DNA of 14,512 nt from Ardenticatenia bacterium (lineage in GTDB: Bacteria > Chloroflexota > Anaerolineae > Aggregatilineales > Aggregatilineaceae). The DNA lies in NCBI GenBank assembly GCA_026984385.1, contig JALSSH010000206.1, positions 1 to 14,512 of the forward strand, given 5' to 3'. This document shows positions 6,382-12,882 of the stretch, one piece after another. The notes under the pieces were generated by a model. The model ran no database searches. It was not told where the DNA came from and worked only from the letters and a program-made list of their open reading frames with translations. Within the stretch, counting starts at the first letter, position 1; each line of letters begins with the position of its first letter. The translations under genes were made by a program, and so were the position numbers.

Positions 6382-7578
6382 TTAGTTTTCCGCGTCGTCC
6401 GGCACAGGGCGATCCCTGACTGCCGCAGAGGGCGGCTCTTCGGGCGGCAATTCTTCGCTCGCGGCCACCGACGGCGGCTCGGCGTGTTGCGCGTGCTCCA
6501 AAAAGACGGTGCGCGTCGGGAAGGCCATGCCGACCCCGTGCTCTGCCAAAATGCGCATAATGCGCAAGTTGATATCTTGCTTGGCCGCTTGGAAGTCGGC
6601 CCAAGCCGTTACCTTCATATAGCACACGATCAGCACATCCAACGAGCTTTCGTTGAACTCCACGAACTGCACGATCACCGAGTCCGCTTGCACCTGCTCG
6701 TGGGCGCGCAACATCTCACGGATGGTTTGCACCACCGCCAAAATCTGCTGGGGCGAGCTGGTATATTCCAACCCCAGCGTCATTTTAAGACGGCGCTTGG
6801 TCAGCCGCGACCAGTTGATGATGGTGGCGTTCATCAGCGTGCTGTTGGGCACGGCGATCAACGATTGATCCACCGCGCGCAGCCGCGTACTGCGGAAGCC
6901 GATATGCTCCACCGTGCCGCTTACGTCGCCGAAGACGATATATTCACCGACACGGAAAGGCTCGTCGGCCAAGATCACGAAATAGCCGAAAAGGTTGGCA
7001 AGCGTATCTTGCGCGGCCAAAGCCACCGCCAACCCGCCGATGCCCAGCCCCGTGACCAGCCCCGCCACGTCATAGCCCCAAGATTCCAGCACAACGGCGA
7101 AGCCCAGCACGATGATCAGCGCGCGCACGATCTGCACCAACACGCGCGAGAGCTTTTCTTCCAGCGCTTGGCTGAGCGCAACGTCGCTCACGGTGCGGCG
7201 GCTCAGCGCCCAAGCGATGGCGATCACCGGCTCGGTCAGCCGATAGAGCGCCCAGAAGATGCTATAGGCCACCAGCGTATTGAGCACGGTGCGCAACCAA
7301 TACGCGAAGGGGTTGGGTAAATTGAGCGCCAGCGCCGCGATTTCCACGCCGACGACCAAGATCAAGAGACGGATGGGAGGGACTAGGGCTTCGGCGATCC
7401 GGTCGTCCCAGTCGGATTGGGTCCAGCGGGTCAGGCGGTGCGTGCCGTAGCGCGCCAACACGCCGACCAGACGGCGCACCAACGCCGTGAGGATCAAGAT
7501 CAGCACGGCAACTAACACGCGCGCCAAGATGTCCGCGCCATCCTCGCCGAGCAAGTTAATCAGGGCATCGTATAGCAT
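6382..7578 (-). CDS. MscS family mechanosensitive ion channel
   Basis: This 398-residue protein has membrane segments at about residues 17-40, 68-88, 98-125 and 148-168. The pore-lining, Gly/Ala-rich MscS helix follows at about 171-192 (G-L-G-I-G-G-L-A-V-A-L-A), then the family's N-L-F-G-Y-F stretch. The MscS beta domain begins at about 205 (P-F-R-V-G-E-Y-I) with V-E-H-I-G-F-R-S-T-R-L-R and V-P-N-S. The C-terminal alpha/beta domain extends to about 360, and a Pro/Glu tail (367-398) is probably disordered. Such channels release solutes on hypo-osmotic shock; this one has more spans than E. coli MscS. AAGGAG lies 9 bases before the ATG at 7578. The gene starts 51 bases after the receiver gene and is probably co-transcribed with the signalling genes, suggesting a link to membrane or osmotic stress. 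The link is inference. Confidence 0.93.
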   Translation of the reverse strand: MLYDALINLLGEDGADILARVLVAVLILILTALVRRLVGVLARYGTHRLTRWTQSDWDDRIAEALVPPIRLLILVVGVEIAALALNLPNPFAYWLRTVLNTLVAYSIFWALYRLTEPVIAIAWALSRRTVSDVALSQALEEKLSRVLVQIVRALIIVLGFAVVLESWGYDVAGLVTGLGIGGLAVALAAQDTLANLFGYFVILADEPFRVGEYIVFGDVSGTVEHIGFRSTRLRAVDQSLIAVPNSTLMNATIINWSRLTKRRLKMTLGLEYTSSPQQILAVVQTIREMLRAHEQVQADSVIVQFVEFNESSLDVLIVCYMKVTAWADFQAAKQDINLRIMRILAEHGVGMAFPTRTVFLEHAQHAEPPSVAASEELPPEEPPSAAVRDRPVPDDAEN

Positions 7579-7629
7579 CGGGTGGCGCTCCTTGTTGGGG
7601 TGGGGGTGAGCACGAAACAGGCCAAAGAG

Positions 7630-8004
7630 TTACTTTTCTGCGCCCAGAAAATGCCGCACTTTGCTGGTCAGTTCGCGCAAGTCTACCGGTTTGGAGATGT
7701 AATCGTCGCAACCGGCCTCCAACGCTTTTTCACGGTCGCCGAACATGGCGTGCGCGGTCAAAGCGATGACGGGGATTTCGTGCAGTTGCGGATTGCATTT
7801 GATGCGGCGGGTGGTCTCCCAGCCGTCCAGCTTGGGCAGCGCCAGGTCCATCAAGATCAAGTCCGGGCGCTCGTTTTGTAACAGCCGTAAACACTCCGCT
7901 CCGTTGGGGGCCACAAGCACTTGATACCCTTGCGAGAGCAAAATATCCACGATCAACGTGCGATTGTCGGGGTTGTCTTCGACCACGAGAACTCGTTTAG
8001 CCAT
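7630..8004 (-). CDS. Stand-alone receiver protein (CheY/DivK-like response regulator)
   Basis: This 124-residue protein is a single receiver domain with no output domain. All catalytic residues are present: acidic pair Glu9-Asp10 (V-V-E-D-N), phospho-acceptor Asp53 (L-M-D-L), Thr83 (A-L-T-A-H) and Lys105 (S-K-P). The motif after the acceptor Asp (A-L-P-K-L-D-G-W-E) and the A-L-T-A-H-A-M stretch are typical of receivers served by HisKA-type hybrid kinases. The start is taken at ATG 8004. AAAGGAG lies about 12 bases upstream; another in-frame ATG at 8016 abuts that site and is less likely. The gene lies 59 bases after the second kinase, with a terminator-like hairpin in the gap. It is the only intact receiver in the cluster and so the probable phosphate acceptor from the adjacent kinases. 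Its output partner is not visible. Confidence 0.93.
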   Translation of the reverse strand: MAKRVLVVEDNPDNRTLIVDILLSQGYQVLVAPNGAECLRLLQNERPDLILMDLALPKLDGWETTRRIKCNPQLHEIPVIALTAHAMFGDREKALEAGCDDYISKPVDLRELTSKVRHFLGAEK

Positions 8005-8027
8005 GAGCGCGTGCATCTCCTTTCTGC

Positions 8028-8047
8028 AAAAAGCGCGTTGACCGCGC
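8028..8047 (-). terminator. Small intrinsic terminator or attenuator between kinase and receiver genes
   Basis: On the minus strand GCGCG, a 5-base loop and CGCGC are followed directly by TTTTT, then the receiver ribosome binding site. The short but GC-only stem with a T-run resembles an intrinsic terminator, and would lower or condition expression of the receiver and channel relative to the kinases. Confidence 0.45.
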
Positions 8048-8063
8048 ACGGACGCGGGTTGGG

Positions 8064-9539
8064 TCAGGATTGTGAGGCGGCGGGTTGCGCGGTTTGAGTC
8101 GTTGCTGGGGCGGGCGAAATGTCGGCAGGCGGTGGCACGGCGGGGATGGTGATGTAAAACGTCGAGCCTTGCCCTTCCGCGCTTTTGACCCAAATATGGC
8201 CGCCGTGCATATTCACCAAGCGGCGCGCGATCGCCAACCCCAACCCCGCCCCCTGATAACGATAAACCGAGCTGCCGTCCACTTGCTGGAATTCCTCGAA
8301 AATACGTTCTTGGGCTTCTTGGGGGATGCCTATGCCGGTATCTTTGACCTCAAAGCGCACAAAACCGTCCTCCGTGTGGGCGCGCACAGTCACCGAGCCG
8401 CTTTCGGTGAACTTGACGGCGTTGGCAAGGATGTTGGTGAGCACTTGGCGCAGGCGTAACGGGTCGGCGTAGACGGGGGGAAGGGTGGCGTCGTATTCGC
8501 GTTTGAGCGCCAAATCTTTGTCTTGGGCCAATGGCTCGATCATCCCCAGCACCTCATCGAGCATCTCCCGCACATCGACAGGGCGACGGTCTAGCGCGAC
8601 CTGGTTACGCTCCAGTTGGTTAAAGACCAGGGCGTCGTCAATCATCTGGCGCAGATGACGCGCATTTTGTGCCACCCGTTGCAAGCGGTCGCGCTGGCGT
8701 TCGTTGAGCGGGCCGGCTTGGTCTTCCAGCAGATATTGCGTATCTTCTGCCAGCGTGCCCAGCGGCATATAAAGCGTTTGGCTGATGCCCGCCAAGAACT
8801 TGCTCCGTGCCTCATAGAGGCGCTGTTGCTCGGCGTGGTTGCGGCGTAGCTCTATGTTGAGCCGTGCCAGTGGGTTGAGCAGCTCGTGCCGCAAAACCGG
8901 CAACCCCGCCGCCAAAGCCGCCAGAGCCAAGAAGATCGATTGGGTGGGCAGATGAAAGCGCGGCCAGATGATCATGTGGGAGACAATCGCGGCCAAAACC
9001 AGCACCGGCGAGAGCCAAAGTAAACGCGCGCTCTCGTCCTCGGTACGATAGAGCACCACCGCCGCCACCGTCGTATACGCAAAAAGCACCGCGACGGAAA
9101 GTTGTCCGTAAAGCGTCCAGTCGGCAACATAGCTCCCATCCCCAAGCGGCGCAGGGCGAATGTTGACCACCAGCAAATCGTTCCACAGCGCCACAATATG
9201 GACAACACCGGTGATCATGCCCACGTTGCGCACCCAGCGGATCACGCGCGAAGTTTTGACAAACTCCGCTGCAAAGACAAACAGCATCGCTACAAAAACA
9301 ACGTATAGCGAAGCGGCGATCAGGGTGGCTTGGCGCGGGTCCAGCCCCAACGTATCTATGAAGCGCCCCAAGCCGTTCGCCACGCCATACGCGCTTAGGG
9401 CCAGCATGGAGAGCGCAAAATATTGGTTCATCCGCCGACGGGGGGCTTGCCACCCCACCAGCATCAGCAGCGCGGCGGTCACCACCGCCATCACCCCGTT
9501 GGCAACCAGCACAACGATTGTGATGTAGGAGAAGGTCAT
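8064..9539 (-). CDS. Membrane histidine kinase homologue lacking the phospho-accepting His
   Basis: This 491-residue protein has an N-terminal multi-span region (about residues 5-220, roughly seven hydrophobic segments), a short coil (225-245), a HisKA-like dimerisation region and a HATPase domain. The HATPase motifs look intact: N box with Asn373 (L-A-N-A-V-K-F-T), G1 box D400-T-G-I-G-I-P, F box E-E-F-Q-Q-V, and G2 box G-A-G-L-G-L-A-I-A. The H box reads F-L-A-G-I-S-Q-T-L-Y-M-P-L: Gln254 (codon CAA) stands where the phospho-accepting His belongs, and the following E-L-R-T is also altered. A Pro/Ala/Thr tail ends the protein. The ATG at 9539 overlaps the upstream kinase stop in ATGA and has GGAGG 7 bases upstream, so translation is probably coupled. 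It looks like a paralogue of the upstream kinase (both have F-A-L-S-M after the first span). Confidence 0.88.
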   Translation of the reverse strand: MTFSYITIVVLVANGVMAVVTAALLMLVGWQAPRRRMNQYFALSMLALSAYGVANGLGRFIDTLGLDPRQATLIAASLYVVFVAMLFVFAAEFVKTSRVIRWVRNVGMITGVVHIVALWNDLLVVNIRPAPLGDGSYVADWTLYGQLSVAVLFAYTTVAAVVLYRTEDESARLLWLSPVLVLAAIVSHMIIWPRFHLPTQSIFLALAALAAGLPVLRHELLNPLARLNIELRRNHAEQQRLYEARSKFLAGISQTLYMPLGTLAEDTQYLLEDQAGPLNERQRDRLQRVAQNARHLRQMIDDALVFNQLERNQVALDRRPVDVREMLDEVLGMIEPLAQDKDLALKREYDATLPPVYADPLRLRQVLTNILANAVKFTESGSVTVRAHTEDGFVRFEVKDTGIGIPQEAQERIFEEFQQVDGSSVYRYQGAGLGLAIARRLVNMHGGHIWVKSAEGQGSTFYITIPAVPPPADISPAPATTQTAQPAASQS

Positions 9540-11380
9540 GGCGCAACCTCCATCGGCTCTAGTTGGCTCAGCAGCGTTTGCGCTTTTTGAGACACCGCCT
9601 CGGGCGAAGCGTCGTGCGGCAGCCAAGCCTGCACATTCGGCAGGGTGGGGAAGAGGGGCTGCTGCTCTTGCGTCAGGAGCAACACCGGCGTTTGCACGGT
9701 GGCCGGATCGTGTTTCAGCGCCAGAAGAATTCGCCCCAGCGGTGCGCAGCTCAACGTTTCTGCCAGCACTATCAGCGACGGACGCATCTCATGGGCCAAT
9801 TGCAAGCCCGTGTGTGCGCAGGCTATGCCGTAAGCGTGCAAATGGGCGGCTTCAAAGGCCCGTTGCAGCCGTTCGGCTTCTTCTGCTTGGGGCATGATGA
9901 TCAAGCTCAGCGGCCCGTCACGACGGCGTTGGGGGGCGATCATGATTTCTCTGTGGGATGGGATTTCGTGCGCGGGCAGGGCCACATAAAACGTGCTCCC
10001 CTCCCCGACCGTGCTTTCGTACCAGATGCGCCCGCCGTGCATCTCCACCAGTTTTTTGGTGATGAAAAGCCCCAGCCCGATCCCTTCGGAGCGCTCTATC
10101 GGTTGAGCCAGAATCGGCACAAGCGGCTCGAAGAGCCGTTTTTGGGTTTCGGCGGAAATGCCCTGGCCCGTGTCGGTCACGCTCAGCACGACGCGCTCTT
10201 GGAGCATGTCGTAGTGCCCTCGGATAATCATCGCGCCGCTGGTGGTGTGGCGCAGCGCGTTAGAAAGCAAGTTGCGCAACACTTGGTGCACCCGATCCTC
10301 GTCGGCGTAGATCGCGGGGAGCGCTCCGTAGCCGCGCACCAGCGCGATCCCTTTTGCGCGGGCCTGCGGTTCGAACTCATCGGCCAGTGCGTCCAACAGC
10401 GCGGCGGTCTCAACGCGCCTGCGGTAAAGTTCCAATTGCTGGGCGTCAATGCGGCTGAAGTCCAGCACATCGTTGATCATCTCCAGCAGATGTTGCCCGT
10501 TGCGCAAAATGCGCTGCAAACGCTCGGCTTGCTCCTCGGTGGGTTCGCCGTAAGCGCCAGCCAGGAAGACGCGCGTATAGCCCAAGATCGAGTTAAGCGG
10601 CGTGCGCAAGTCGTGGCTCATGTTCGCCAGGAACTGCGCTTTGGCGCGGGCTGCTTCGGACAACTCGGCGTTTTTGTGTTGCAGCTCCGCGTTGAGCTGT
10701 TCCAGAGGCCGGAAAACTTGATATTTGGTCACGACATGCCCCAGCATGATCACGGCAACGGTCAGCGCCAAGACATTGGGGGAATAGCGGTGCAGGTTCA
10801 GACGTGCGGCCACCGTCAGCGAGGCGAGGCCCAACAACATCACGAAGACGGGCAAAACGCTTTCCCGTGCGCGGGGGATGGGTGTGCGGCGCAAGACCAC
10901 CGCCACGCTCGCCAGGTAAAGCACGCCGAGCGCCATGGCCACCACCCCGATCGGCGAGATCGTGTAGTAATAGTCTCCGTTTTCCAATGGGGTGATCTTG
11001 AGGAAAACAGCATCGCGCAGGACTAAGAACACGAACCAAGCCGCGAACACTACGCCGAACAGCCGCACCCCCCACCAGTGCATATAGGGCGCGCCCGCAA
11101 AGCTGAGCAAAAAATTGGCGGTGGCGATCAGCGCAAGTGAGTACACAACCGCGCTGGCGGCAAAAAAAGCGCGGTAGTTCAGCATCAACGGCTCGGCCAG
11201 ATGCAACGGGACGTTGAGCAAACCGTACAGCCCCCACAAGGCCATGCTCAGCGCAAAAAACTGACTGCTGCGGCGGCGCACATTGCGCCATAATGCTAAA
11301 AAAATCAACGCTGCTGCGAAGATCGCCAGCGTCACGTCCGCGCAGAGACTGAAGATGGTCGCAGGGGAAGCAGTGATCAT
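9536..11380 (-). CDS. Membrane histidine kinase with degenerate C-terminal receiver domain
   Basis: This 614-residue protein has about seven hydrophobic segments (residues 10-215), a coil (225-248), HisKA with His256 in the canonical S-H-D-L-R-T-P, and a HATPase domain with Asn374, G1 box D403-T-G-Q-G-I and G2 box G-I-G-L-G-L. The C-terminal part (about 490-605) follows the receiver fold pattern but lacks the catalytic residues. The first-strand acidic pair is replaced by P-Q, the acceptor Asp position is Ala540 (L-I-V-L-A-E), and the Lys before Pro is missing (W-L-P-H-D). Thr570 alone remains. It should autophosphorylate but cannot pass phosphate to its own receiver-like domain. It is the first gene of the putative operon and overlaps the next kinase by 4 bases. 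The ribosome binding site before ATG 11380 is weak. The membrane region probably senses a membrane or small-molecule signal, not identified here. Confidence 0.9.
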   Translation of the reverse strand: MITASPATIFSLCADVTLAIFAAALIFLALWRNVRRRSSQFFALSMALWGLYGLLNVPLHLAEPLMLNYRAFFAASAVVYSLALIATANFLLSFAGAPYMHWWGVRLFGVVFAAWFVFLVLRDAVFLKITPLENGDYYYTISPIGVVAMALGVLYLASVAVVLRRTPIPRARESVLPVFVMLLGLASLTVAARLNLHRYSPNVLALTVAVIMLGHVVTKYQVFRPLEQLNAELQHKNAELSEAARAKAQFLANMSHDLRTPLNSILGYTRVFLAGAYGEPTEEQAERLQRILRNGQHLLEMINDVLDFSRIDAQQLELYRRRVETAALLDALADEFEPQARAKGIALVRGYGALPAIYADEDRVHQVLRNLLSNALRHTTSGAMIIRGHYDMLQERVVLSVTDTGQGISAETQKRLFEPLVPILAQPIERSEGIGLGLFITKKLVEMHGGRIWYESTVGEGSTFYVALPAHEIPSHREIMIAPQRRRDGPLSLIIMPQAEEAERLQRAFEAAHLHAYGIACAHTGLQLAHEMRPSLIVLAETLSCAPLGRILLALKHDPATVQTPVLLLTQEQQPLFPTLPNVQAWLPHDASPEAVSQKAQTLLSQLEPMEVAP

Positions 11381-11420
11381 GCCACGCTCTCACAAAAAAC
11401 CGACGTTCGGGATTTTGTGT

Positions 11421-11448
11421 ATTGTAACACACCCTCTCGCTGCTACAA
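11421..11448 (-). promoter_or_regulatory. Candidate promoter of the kinase-receiver-channel operon
   Basis: On the minus strand TTGTAG (11443-11448) and TACAAT (11421-11426) are 16 bases apart, about 40 bases before the first kinase ATG at 11380. The position next to a long inverted repeat suggests regulation. Confidence 0.5.
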
Positions 11449-11450
11449 GA

Positions 11451-11482
11451 AACGTGTGCGGCGCGCCCAGCGCGCACACGTT
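11451..11482. promoter_or_regulatory. Inverted repeat between divergent promoters, candidate operator
   Basis: AACGTGTGCG (11451-11460) and CGCACACGTT (11473-11482) form a perfect 10-bp inverted repeat with a 12-base GC-rich centre. It sits just upstream of the leftward promoter's -35 box and touches the -35 region of the rightward promoter, so one bound protein could control both transcription units. Confidence 0.5.
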
Positions 11483-11511
11483 CATCGAGCGGGGCGCGCA
11501 CGTGGTATAAT
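11481..11511 (+). promoter_or_regulatory. Promoter of the glycosyltransferase pair
   Basis: An extended -10 element TGGTATAAT ends at 11511. A weak -35-like TTCATC lies at 11481-11486 with a long 19-base gap. Transcription would begin near 11518 and leave a leader of about 93 bases before the ATG at 11611. Confidence 0.5.
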
Positions 11512-11517
11512 GGCGGT

Positions 11518-11590
11518 GTTGGGGGGATGTTCCCAACGCGAGCGTAAACGAAAGGGGGGCCGGTTGCCGTAACGGGGCGACCGGCCTTTG
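11518..11590 (+). ncRNA. Structured leader or short RNA with terminator-like hairpin
   Basis: Downstream of the promoter are two hairpins. A small one pairs GTTGGG (11518-11523) with CCCAAC (11532-11537). A strong one has two 11-base arms (11558-11568 and 11576-11586, one G-U pair, 7-base loop) and is followed by TTTG. The ribosome binding site of the first glycosyltransferase gene comes 11 bases later. This could be an attenuator or a short independent transcript of about 70 bases. I could not match it to a known riboswitch class. Confidence 0.35.
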
Positions 11591-11610
11591 TGACGTGAGG
11601 AGTGGAGCGT

Positions 11611-12882
11611 ATGGGCAAAAGTCGGCTTCTAGACGCGCTCTGGTGGGCGGCTCTGGCCGTCTACATTCTCGCAGGCGTGCCGAGCGTGCCTTTTCACGGC
11701 GACGAGTCCGTGCATATCGCGCTCAGCCGTGACTATGCTTATGTCTTCCAACAGCACGACTTGCACGCGGTTCGATACTCCCCTACGCCCACCGACCCGG
11801 CTATGCAAGAGTTGCGCTTGCTCAACGGCTCGCTTTCCCGCTGGCTCTTCGGCCTCGCTTGGCATATCGCTGGGCTTTCGCCGGACGCGCTCAACACGCC
11901 CTGGGACTGGGGCGTCGGTTGGGACTGGAACGTGACCATCGGCCATTTGCCCTCGGAACGTTTGCTCCACGCGGCCCGTTATGCCTCCGCGCTGCTGACT
12001 GTGCTCAGCGCTTGGGGCGTGTTCCTGATCGCGTTACAGATCGGGCGAGGACGTGCGGCGGCCTACCTGGCAAGCGCGCTTTACGTCGCCACGCCCTCGG
12101 TGCTGCTCAACGGGCGGCGCGCCATGTTGGAAGGCGCGTTGCTGGCCTGCTCCGTCCTGACCGTGCTGGTTGCGTTGTGGCTTTTGCGCGCACGGACGCA
12201 GGGACGTCCGCGCTGGTGGCATTGGGCGCTGTTGGGCGTGGCAAGCGGGCTGGCGGTGGCGGCTAAGCACAGCGGCGCGTTGGCGGTGGCTTTGGTCTTC
12301 GGCGCGCTGGCGTTGATCGCGCGGCGGCGGGCGCTCGGCGGTTTGCTGGCGGCGGGCGTGCTGGCGGTGGCGGTCTTTTTGCTGCTGAACCCCACTTGGT
12401 GGTCGGATGTGCTCGGAACGCCGCAGCGGGTGGTGCAATTGCGCCGCGATCTGCTGAAGCTCCAGGTGGACGCTTACGGTTCGTATGCGGATTGGGGCGC
12501 ACGGGCGGCGGGTTTGCTCCGCTGCACAGTTTACGCCGAGCCGCAATACTTCGAGGCCGCGCCCTGGCACAACTATCCGGCGATCACGGACGCCATCGCC
12601 GCCTACGAGCGCTCGCCCTGGCGCGGCGTGAACGCGGGCGCGTTCGGCGCGTGGATGTGGCTGGTCGGCGCGGCGCTGGGCACGGCGACGCTCTGGTCGC
12701 GGCGGGACGCTGAGGCCGTCTTGCTCCTGATATGGGCTTGGGGCACGGCAGTTGTTTTGCTTTTGAGCACGCCTTTTGATTGGCAACGCTACTATCTGTT
12801 GCTGATGCCGCCGCTGGCGGTGTTGGCGGGCGTGGGATGGGTGCGCATAGCGCGCGCATTACGTGAGGAGCTGGGCCGATGA
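11611..12882 (+). CDS. Multi-span GT-C type glycosyltransferase (GT39/PMT-like)
   Basis: This 423-residue integral membrane protein has about nine to ten hydrophobic segments. The first long external loop after span one carries F-H-G-D31-E32-S-V-H. An acidic pair here is the catalytic or lipid-carrier binding motif of GT-C enzymes of the PMT/ArnT/GT39 group, which transfer sugars from polyprenyl-phosphate donors outside the membrane. The C-terminal stretch P-F-D-W-Q-R-Y-Y with M-P-P is typical of bacterial GT39-like proteins. The acceptor cannot be told. The ATG at 11611 is preceded by GAGGAG with 8 bases spacing; a GTG at 11602 overlaps that site and is not used. The stop overlaps the next gene's start (ATGA), so the two are an operon with coupled translation. 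The gene lies behind a structured leader. Confidence 0.85.
   Translation: MGKSRLLDALWWAALAVYILAGVPSVPFHGDESVHIALSRDYAYVFQQHDLHAVRYSPTPTDPAMQELRLLNGSLSRWLFGLAWHIAGLSPDALNTPWDWGVGWDWNVTIGHLPSERLLHAARYASALLTVLSAWGVFLIALQIGRGRAAAYLASALYVATPSVLLNGRRAMLEGALLACSVLTVLVALWLLRARTQGRPRWWHWALLGVASGLAVAAKHSGALAVALVFGALALIARRRALGGLLAAGVLAVAVFLLLNPTWWSDVLGTPQRVVQLRRDLLKLQVDAYGSYADWGARAAGLLRCTVYAEPQYFEAAPWHNYPAITDAIAAYERSPWRGVNAGAFGAWMWLVGAALGTATLWSRRDAEAVLLLIWAWGTAVVLLLSTPFDWQRYYLLLMPPLAVLAGVGWVRIARALREELGR

Noticed and set aside
8005..8193. N-terminal extension of the receiver protein to 8193
   Set aside because: It overlaps the kinase gene out of frame and has no receiver-like sequence; the receiver fold begins directly at M-A-K-R-V-L with a ribosome binding site upstream.
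9540..9626. N-terminal extension of the second kinase to 9626
   Set aside because: The extra 29 residues lie inside the upstream kinase gene in another frame; the ATG at 9539 has GGAGG at 7 bases and gives the expected ATGA overlap.
9563..11026. Plus-strand open frame of about 487 codons opposite the first kinase
   Set aside because: It is an antisense shadow; the minus strand encodes canonical HisKA and HATPase motifs.
11512..11610. Known riboswitch such as fluoride, guanidine or c-di-GMP class
   Set aside because: Conserved cores of these classes could not be matched with confidence, and glycosyltransferases are not their usual targets.
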